Below are positions 59,514 to 64,000 of a stretch of 64,000 nt of DNA, piece by piece. The stretch is from Caldilineaceae bacterium (GTDB lineage Bacteria; Chloroflexota; Anaerolineae; Caldilineales; Caldilineaceae). The first letter of the stretch is position 1; each line of letters begins with the position of its first letter. Under the pieces are notes generated by a model. The model had not been told where the DNA came from, did not search any database, and saw only the letters and a list, made by a program, of their open reading frames with translations. The DNA is taken from assembly GCA_022823185.1 (NCBI GenBank), contig JAJDXQ010000025.1:124001-188000 (forward strand), read 5' to 3'. Position numbers and translations under genes: made by a program.

Positions 59514-60866
59514 TCAGGAGTGTGCGGCCAGGATCTCGTCGGTCTTCTGGTCGACGACGACGACCTGGTCTTCGACGCTTGCCTCGCAGCGCAGCACGTC
59601 GCCCCATAGGATCTTGATCTCGCCGAACCATTCGAGGACGCCGGGGAGCTGCGGCGTGAAGATGAAGTTGTCGAGGGCATCAAGCCGGGCTTCGACCGCT
59701 TCGGGGCCGCCCCATGTGGCCTGGTAGTCGGCGTCCTGCCAGACGCCGGCGTTGACCGGTTCGGCCGTGCCGGCCAGGCCAATGTTCTTCTGATTTTCGA
59801 AGTTGGCGAGGTACGTAATGAACTCGAAGGCTTCGGCCGGGTGCTGGCTCTGCGTGGTGACGATGTGGAAGTGCATGGAGCCGAGGCCGGCGCTCTCGCC
59901 GGTGTTGGGTGAGCGAACCCAGGCGACCTGGGTGAGGTTGTGCTCACTGTTATTTACCCAGTAGAGGTCGCCGCGCGAGGCGATGCCCTGCACGCCGGCG
60001 GCCCAGGGGTAGATGCCCAAGGCCTGGCCCTGTCCCTGGTAGTCGTCCACGTTCATCATGCAGTCGTCCTGGCAGATCATGTCGACCGCGAACTTCTGGC
60101 CTTCGATGAACTCGGGCGTGTTCCAGGAGCCTTTCTTGTTCTCGACGTCGATCAGCTGGCCGCCGTTGGCGACGCTCCAGTTGACGAGGCCGTCCTGCTC
60201 GATATTGCCGAAGCTGAAGTTGGAACCGATGTACTCTTCGCCGAGCTCGCTGATGGCGCAGGCCGCCTCGCGGTAGTCGTTCCAGTCCCACCACTTGTCG
60301 CCGTTGTGGTCGTGTTCCCAGGGCATGGGGACGCCGGCCTCTTCGAAGAGGTCCTTGTTGATGCCGGACATGACGATATTGAGCTGGAAGGGGACGGCTT
60401 TGACCTTGCCCGGCTCGTAACCGACATGATCGGGGATACGGATCAGCTCGCTGCCCTCCTGGCCGGGGAAGGGGGTGCCGCTGGCCTCGAAGTAGGGGGT
60501 GAGATCGGCGGCGATCTCGTGGAACGCGCTCAACTGCAGGTCGAAGAACAACATGATGTCGCCCCACTCACCGGCGGCGACGAGGATCGGCATGCGGCGG
60601 TCAAAATCGGCGACCGGCTCAAAGATGATGCCGATTTCGGGGGGCTGTTCGGCCCAATTGTCGAGAAAGCCGTTCATCAGCTCACGGCGCACGCCGGAGC
60701 CCCACTTGTTGAGGAAGCGCAGGGCGATGCGTTCTGAGGTAGGGCCGGAATCGTCCATACCGGTTGTCGTTGGAGCGGCGGGGGCCACACATCCGGCCAC
60801 GGCCGCGCCTGCTACGACGCTACCAGACACTTTGAGAAAATCACGTCGGCTTGACTTGCTGGCCAT
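59514..60866 (-). CDS. Sugar ABC transporter substrate-binding lipoprotein
   Basis: 450 aa. Tat-type motif SSRRDFLKVSG followed by a lipobox VAGC, then a Thr/Ala/Pro-rich spacer and the mature CUT1-type binding domain (RIALRFLNKWGSGVRRELMNGFLDNWAEQ). It captures a sugar outside the membrane for the two permeases downstream. AAGGAGGAATGACCG before the ATG is an excellent ribosome-binding site. It is the first gene of an operon: binding protein, two permeases, propeller protein, SDR. A promoter on the minus strand at 61028-61056, overlapping a perfect palindrome, probably controls it. Confidence 0.93.
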   Translation of the reverse strand: MASKSSRRDFLKVSGSVVAGAAVAGCVAPAAPTTTGMDDSGPTSERIALRFLNKWGSGVRRELMNGFLDNWAEQPPEIGIIFEPVADFDRRMPILVAAGEWGDIMLFFDLQLSAFHEIAADLTPYFEASGTPFPGQEGSELIRIPDHVGYEPGKVKAVPFQLNIVMSGINKDLFEEAGVPMPWEHDHNGDKWWDWNDYREAACAISELGEEYIGSNFSFGNIEQDGLVNWSVANGGQLIDVENKKGSWNTPEFIEGQKFAVDMICQDDCMMNVDDYQGQGQALGIYPWAAGVQGIASRGDLYWVNNSEHNLTQVAWVRSPNTGESAGLGSMHFHIVTTQSQHPAEAFEFITYLANFENQKNIGLAGTAEPVNAGVWQDADYQATWGGPEAVEARLDALDNFIFTPQLPGVLEWFGEIKILWGDVLRCEASVEDQVVVVDQKTDEILAAHS

Positions 60867-61027
60867 CGGTCATTCCTCCTTGGGTTGTACGTCGATGTTA
60901 CAGAAATGGGTTGCGTTCCCTTATATCCCTCCTTTCACGTTCTTCGCTGTGGCGACGAACCGTCCGCTTCAAAGGCAAGATTCCAGGGCCAATGAACCCC
61001 TGAAAATATAGCGCCTGGGAGAATCCT

Positions 61028-61056
61028 ATTATAGAATACAGTTCATGCTGTGTCAC
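61028..61056 (-). promoter_or_regulatory. Promoter of the minus-strand sugar ABC operon
   Basis: On the minus strand GTGACA (61051-61056), 17-bp spacer, consensus TATAAT (61028-61033). The -35 element lies inside the palindrome at 61047-61061. Confidence 0.65.
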
Positions 61057-61061
61057 ACAGC
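61047..61061. promoter_or_regulatory. Perfect 15-bp palindrome, candidate operator
   Basis: GCTGTGT-C-ACACAGC, perfect 7-bp arms. It overlaps the -35 of the minus-strand promoter and lies 43 bp before the plus-strand isomerase start, a suitable place for a regulator controlling both divergent operons. Confidence 0.6.
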
Positions 61062-61103
61062 AAAAAAATTCTGATTATTGTCGACCCCTGGAGTACACCA
61101 CCC

Positions 61104-61871
61104 ATGCAATTTGGAATCTGTATGCCCATTGCCGACGCGGGCATCGCGCATGCGGCCGGCTTCGATTTCGTCGAGCCGACTGTCCGATCGCTGTCCCCGC
61201 TGGATCCGGATTTCGACGCCATCCGCGCGCCCTTCGACAGCGCGCCGCTGCCGACACCGGTTTTCAACGTCTTCGTACCCTCTGAGGCGCCTGTGACCGG
61301 GCCGAATGTAAATTGGGAGCAGGTGGAGAGCTATCTGGAGGCCGCCATCGGCCGCGTGGCCGCGGTGGGCGGCGAGAAGATCGTCTTTGGCAGCGGCGGC
61401 GCGCGCAATGTACCCGATGGATTCGCCAAGGAGGAGGCCTTCATGCAGCTGGTGCGCTTCCTGCGGTTGGCCGGGAACGTAGCCGTGCGCAACGGCGTGA
61501 CCATCGTCATCGAGCCGCTGAATTCGCGCGATTCGAACATCATCACCAGCGTCGCCGAAGGCATGGAACTTGCGCGGGAGACCGCTCATCTGCGCGTGCG
61601 CCTGCTGGCCGATCTCTACCATATGATGGAGGACGACGAACCGCTGGAAAACATCACCACCTGCGCCGCATGGATCGAGCATGTGCATGTCGCGGACACG
61701 CATCGCGTCGCGCCCGGCGAAGGCAGTTACCCGTATGAGGAATTTTTCCGCCGCCTGCACCAGGGCGGCTACAGCGGACGCATCTCGATCGAATGCCGCT
61801 GGGATGACCTGGCAGCCCAGGCAGGTCCCGCCGGAGAGTATCTGCGCCGCATGTGGGACGAAACAAAATGA
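61104..61871 (+). CDS. Sugar phosphate isomerase/epimerase-like TIM barrel
   Basis: 255 aa, AP endonuclease family 2/xylose-isomerase-like barrel. MQFGICMPIADAGIAHAAGFDFVEPTVRSL is the usual beginning; metal-site segments are IVIEPLNSRDSNI, LLADLYHMMEDDE, EHVHVADTHRVAPGEG and RISIECRW. The frame opens at a GTG (61050) within the operator-like palindrome, but family length favours ATG 61104. It overlaps the next gene by 4 nt (ATGA). Such enzymes isomerise or epimerise keto sugars, or dehydrate sugar acids; reaction unknown. Confidence 0.85.
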   Translation: MQFGICMPIADAGIAHAAGFDFVEPTVRSLSPLDPDFDAIRAPFDSAPLPTPVFNVFVPSEAPVTGPNVNWEQVESYLEAAIGRVAAVGGEKIVFGSGGARNVPDGFAKEEAFMQLVRFLRLAGNVAVRNGVTIVIEPLNSRDSNIITSVAEGMELARETAHLRVRLLADLYHMMEDDEPLENITTCAAWIEHVHVADTHRVAPGEGSYPYEEFFRRLHQGGYSGRISIECRWDDLAAQAGPAGEYLRRMWDETK

Positions 61872-62902
61872 CACAAAACGGACAGACTGAACTTGGCTTT
61901 GCCATCCTCGGCGCGGGCATGGTGGCGGAGTACCACCTGAACGCGATCCAGGAATGCGCCGACCTGGGCGCGCGCCTGGTGGGGGTGGGGCACTACAACC
62001 CGGCCCGCTACGGTGAGATTTCCCAGCGTTTCGGCGCGCCGGCCAAATCCTATGACGAGCTGCTGGCGGACCCGGCGGTCGATGCCGTCTGCGTCTGCAC
62101 GCCCAGCGGCCACCACGCGCAGCAGGCGATCGCGGCCGCTTCGAGCGGCAAGCACGTGCTGGTGGAAAAGCCGATGGCCCTCTCGCTGGCCGACGCCGAC
62201 GCCATGATCGCGGCCTGCCGCGAGAACGGCGTGCAGCTAGGCGTCTGCTTGCAGCGCCGGGCGGAGCCGCTCTTCCGTCGCGTCCACGACGCCATCCACG
62301 GCGGCGACCTGGGCGAAATCACGCTTGGCGTGGTGACGATGCCCTATTTCCGCGACGAGCCCTACTACGCGCAGGCGGAGTGGCGGGGCACGTGGGCCAT
62401 GGACGGCGGCGGCGTGCTGATGAACCAGGGCATTCATATTGTCGACCTGCTGCTCTGGTTCCTGGGCGATCCGGTTGAGGTGCATGCCTTCGCCGATTCA
62501 CGGCATCGCTCTGTCGAGATTGAAGACACAGCCGGCGCGGTGCTGCGCTTTGCCAACGGCTCTGTGGCGACGATCACCGCCACCGTGGCCACGGAGCCCG
62601 GATTTCCCCACCGCCTGGAGGTCTACGGCACCAACGGCGGCATCCAGATCGAGGGAGAGTCTGTCCTGCGCTGGGGACTGGCCGACGAGTCCAAAGCGAC
62701 GGTCGAGGCGTGGCCGGTCGCGACGGAGCAGGTGGACCCAGGCATGGCCGGCGACCCGCGCGGCATCTCGACCAGCGGCCATATCGCCATTCTCAAGGAT
62801 TTCATCGCCGGCATCCGCCGCGGGGAGGACCCGGTGATTGACGGGGCTGAGGGCAGGCGGAGTTTGGCGACGATCCTGGCGGTATATGAGGACAGTTTTT
62901 AG
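61868..62902 (+). CDS. Gfo/Idh/MocA-family oxidoreductase
   Basis: 344 aa. Rossmann part AILGAGMVAEYHLNAIQE, catalytic Lys in HVLVEKPMALS, and GGGVLMNQGIHIVDLLLWF with the expected His and Asp. All conserved residues are present, so it should be an active NAD(P)-dependent sugar dehydrogenase. The start MTQNGQTELGF overlaps the stop of the isomerase (ATGA), so translation is coupled. With the isomerase it probably processes the sugar brought in by the divergent ABC importer. Confidence 0.92.
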   Translation: MTQNGQTELGFAILGAGMVAEYHLNAIQECADLGARLVGVGHYNPARYGEISQRFGAPAKSYDELLADPAVDAVCVCTPSGHHAQQAIAAASSGKHVLVEKPMALSLADADAMIAACRENGVQLGVCLQRRAEPLFRRVHDAIHGGDLGEITLGVVTMPYFRDEPYYAQAEWRGTWAMDGGGVLMNQGIHIVDLLLWFLGDPVEVHAFADSRHRSVEIEDTAGAVLRFANGSVATITATVATEPGFPHRLEVYGTNGGIQIEGESVLRWGLADESKATVEAWPVATEQVDPGMAGDPRGISTSGHIAILKDFIAGIRRGEDPVIDGAEGRRSLATILAVYEDSF

Positions 62903-62926
62903 TAGGCAGTTCTTAGTTCTTAGTGA
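62899..62926. repeat. AGTTTT-type dispersed repeat
   Basis: TTTTTAGTAGGCAGTTCTTA followed by GTTCTTAGTGAAC, overlapping the end of the Gfo/Idh/MocA gene. Similar to 29899-29937 and 45973-46008. Confidence 0.4.
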
Positions 62927-63030
62927 ACACCAAGGGCCCGGCGTCAGTTGATAGGAGGCGCTCGGGTTGTCTGGCGCCGGTCGCTGGCGCACTTGCTGGA
63001 TTGAAGGCGTATAGGCGGCGGGGCGTGTTT

Positions 63031-63098
63031 TTGTCGGGGGGCGGTACGGGGGGTGTCCCCCCGCACAAGGGAGGGCCGAAGGCCCGACCGCCCAAAAA
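63031..63098. repeat. Structured intergenic element (three-way-junction fold)
   Basis: Outer stem GGGCGGT (63039-63045) / ACCGCCC (63087-63093) encloses hairpins CGGGGGG-TGT-CCCCCCG (63047-63063) and GGGCC-GAA-GGCCC (63073-63085). Flanks are T-rich on the left (TTTTTG) and A-rich on the right (AAAAAA). It looks like a REP- or MITE-type unit. Confidence 0.6.
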
Positions 63099-63186
63099 AG
63101 ATGAGGGGAGAGAGACACAATTGCTCGCCTCACTCGGAGTCATGAATTGAAAAGATGGATGGTCTAATTCGGAGAGAAACAGCAAT

Positions 63187-64000
63187 ATGACAACTGCATC
63201 CTTCACTATAAGCGCCTTTGGCGACGAGATCGCAGACGATCTGGAATCACAGCTGCAGACGCTCAATGACCTGAAGATTTCCTGCCTGGAGCTGCGGGCG
63301 GCGTGGGGGCAGAACGTCCTCCATATGTCGGATGAGCGGGTGGCGAAGGTGCGGGCGATGTGCGATGCCCACGGCGTGACGGTCAGCGCGATCGGCAGCC
63401 CGGTCGGCAAGAGCCCGATCGAGGAGCCGATTGAAACGGAGATGGGTAACCTGCGCCGCCTGAGCGAGATCGCCCGCCAGCTGGGCACGAGCAACATCCG
63501 CATCTTCTCTTTCCATCCGCCCGAAGACAGCGGCGACTACGACAGCTATGTGGACACTGCCATTGACCGGCTGCGCCGCCTGACGGAGGTCGCCGCGGAG
63601 GAGGGCGTCACCCTGCTGCTGGAAAACGAGAAGGGCATCGTCGGCGACACGCTCGACCGCTGCGTGAAGCTGGTTGACGCCATCGACAGCCCCCATCTGG
63701 TCTTCCTCTGGGACCCGGCCAACTTCGTGCAGGTAGGCGAGGCGCGGATCACCGAGCGCGGCTGGCCTCGGATCGGCAACCGCGTGGGCTATGTGCATAT
63801 CAAGGACTGCACGACGGGCGGCGCCGTCAAAGCCGCGGGCGAAGGCGACGGACAGATCCCCGAGCTGCTGGACCGGCTCATCAGCAGCGGCTATCAGGGC
63901 ATGCTGGCCCTGGAGCCACACCTGGCCATCGCCGCGCACAGCAGCGGTTTCAGCGGCCCGGACGGAATGGCCTACGCCGTGGAATCGCTGCGGAAAGTGA
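63187..64000 (+). CDS. Sugar phosphate isomerase/epimerase-like TIM barrel (3' end beyond window)
   Basis: 271 codons are visible, and the frame is still open at the window edge. MTTASFTISAFGDEIADDLESQLQTLNDLKISCLELRAAWGQNVL matches the start of xylose-isomerase-like barrel proteins. Metal and active-site segments: VTLLLENEKGIVGDT, VFLWDPANFVQVGEA, VGYVHIKDCTTGG and GMLALEPHLAI. GGAGAG at 63170-63175 lies 11 nt upstream of the ATG. It follows the same transcript direction as the isomerase and Gfo/Idh/MocA genes, across a repeat-rich gap. It probably acts on a related sugar intermediate. Confidence 0.88.
   Translation, partial: MTTASFTISAFGDEIADDLESQLQTLNDLKISCLELRAAWGQNVLHMSDERVAKVRAMCDAHGVTVSAIGSPVGKSPIEEPIETEMGNLRRLSEIARQLGTSNIRIFSFHPPEDSGDYDSYVDTAIDRLRRLTEVAAEEGVTLLLENEKGIVGDTLDRCVKLVDAIDSPHLVFLWDPANFVQVGEARITERGWPRIGNRVGYVHIKDCTTGGAVKAAGEGDGQIPELLDRLISSGYQGMLALEPHLAIAAHSSGFSGPDGMAYAVESLRKV

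Noticed and set aside
1..64000. tRNA, rRNA or CRISPR arrays
   Set aside because: No tRNA-like T-arm/acceptor pairs, no rRNA signatures and no regularly spaced identical repeats were seen; the CAGTGG arrays are too short and lack spacers.

Overview
The window looks like one stretch of a GC-rich bacterial chromosome. The gene mix fits a heterotrophic Chloroflexota member, perhaps a Caldilineae/Anaerolineae relative of the sponge-associated type: a GSI-beta and a GSI-alpha glutamine synthetase side by side, RNase J, a compact FtsK, sulfatases, a PhyH-type dioxygenase, several Gfo/Idh/MocA oxidoreductases, Tat/lipobox sugar-binding proteins and abundant short intergenic repeats. This assignment is inference from gene content; there is no rRNA or other marker. 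I saw no tRNA, rRNA, tmRNA or CRISPR array.

Layout. 1-11.8 kb is mostly housekeeping: a molybdopterin oxidoreductase (-), two glnA genes, RNase J, FtsK and a haloalkane-dehalogenase-like hydrolase. 11.8-13.7 kb is a lower-GC insert with an OLD/RecF-type ATPase coupled to a PIN-like nuclease. 13.8-21.7 kb carries a LolA-like protein, two paralogous MFS transporters flanking a GH32-like enzyme, a sulfatase and a class III aminotransferase. 22-32.8 kb is a sugar region: an ABC sugar importer (no ATPase gene), a degenerate Gfo/Idh/MocA protein, rhaM-type mutarotase, lactonase-type amidohydrolase, xylA, xylB and an MFS transporter. 32.9-35.9 kb is a restriction-modification pair next to an internally deleted IS5-family remnant. 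36.2-39.7 kb holds a surface protein, a GNAT/CelD-like protein and a small unknown. 39.8-41.2 kb is a second sulfatase (-). 41.6-47.9 kb is a MacAB-like export operon in which one ATPase carries an AbrB-like C-terminal domain. 48-50.2 kb has a zinc alcohol dehydrogenase and a Gfo/Idh/MocA protein. 50.5-53.2 kb is a visibly AT-richer two-gene operon (-): a CDC48-like AAA+ ATPase and a DUF6414-like protein. 53.6-54 kb is a small membrane-protein gene with its own promoter and terminator. 54-64 kb is a second catabolic cluster: PhyH dioxygenase (+), a five-gene (-) operon (binding protein, two permeases, five-blade-propeller-like protein, SDR), then a divergent (+) operon of TIM-barrel isomerases and a Gfo/Idh/MocA dehydrogenase.

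How it works together. Most accessory genes describe uptake, desulfation, ring opening, oxidation and isomerisation of unusual sugars, consistent with growth on sulfated or deoxy-sugar glycans. Neither importer brings its own ATPase, so a shared MsiK-like ATPase elsewhere is likely. Three lower-GC islands (ATPase+PIN; R-M+IS remnant; AAA+ with DUF6414-like) look like acquired defence-type modules. The AAA+/DUF6414-like operon, with its promoter and leader hairpin, is the best candidate here for an undescribed system. Short dispersed repeats sit between genes, supply stop codons to two genes, and appear as in-frame insertions in three proteins.
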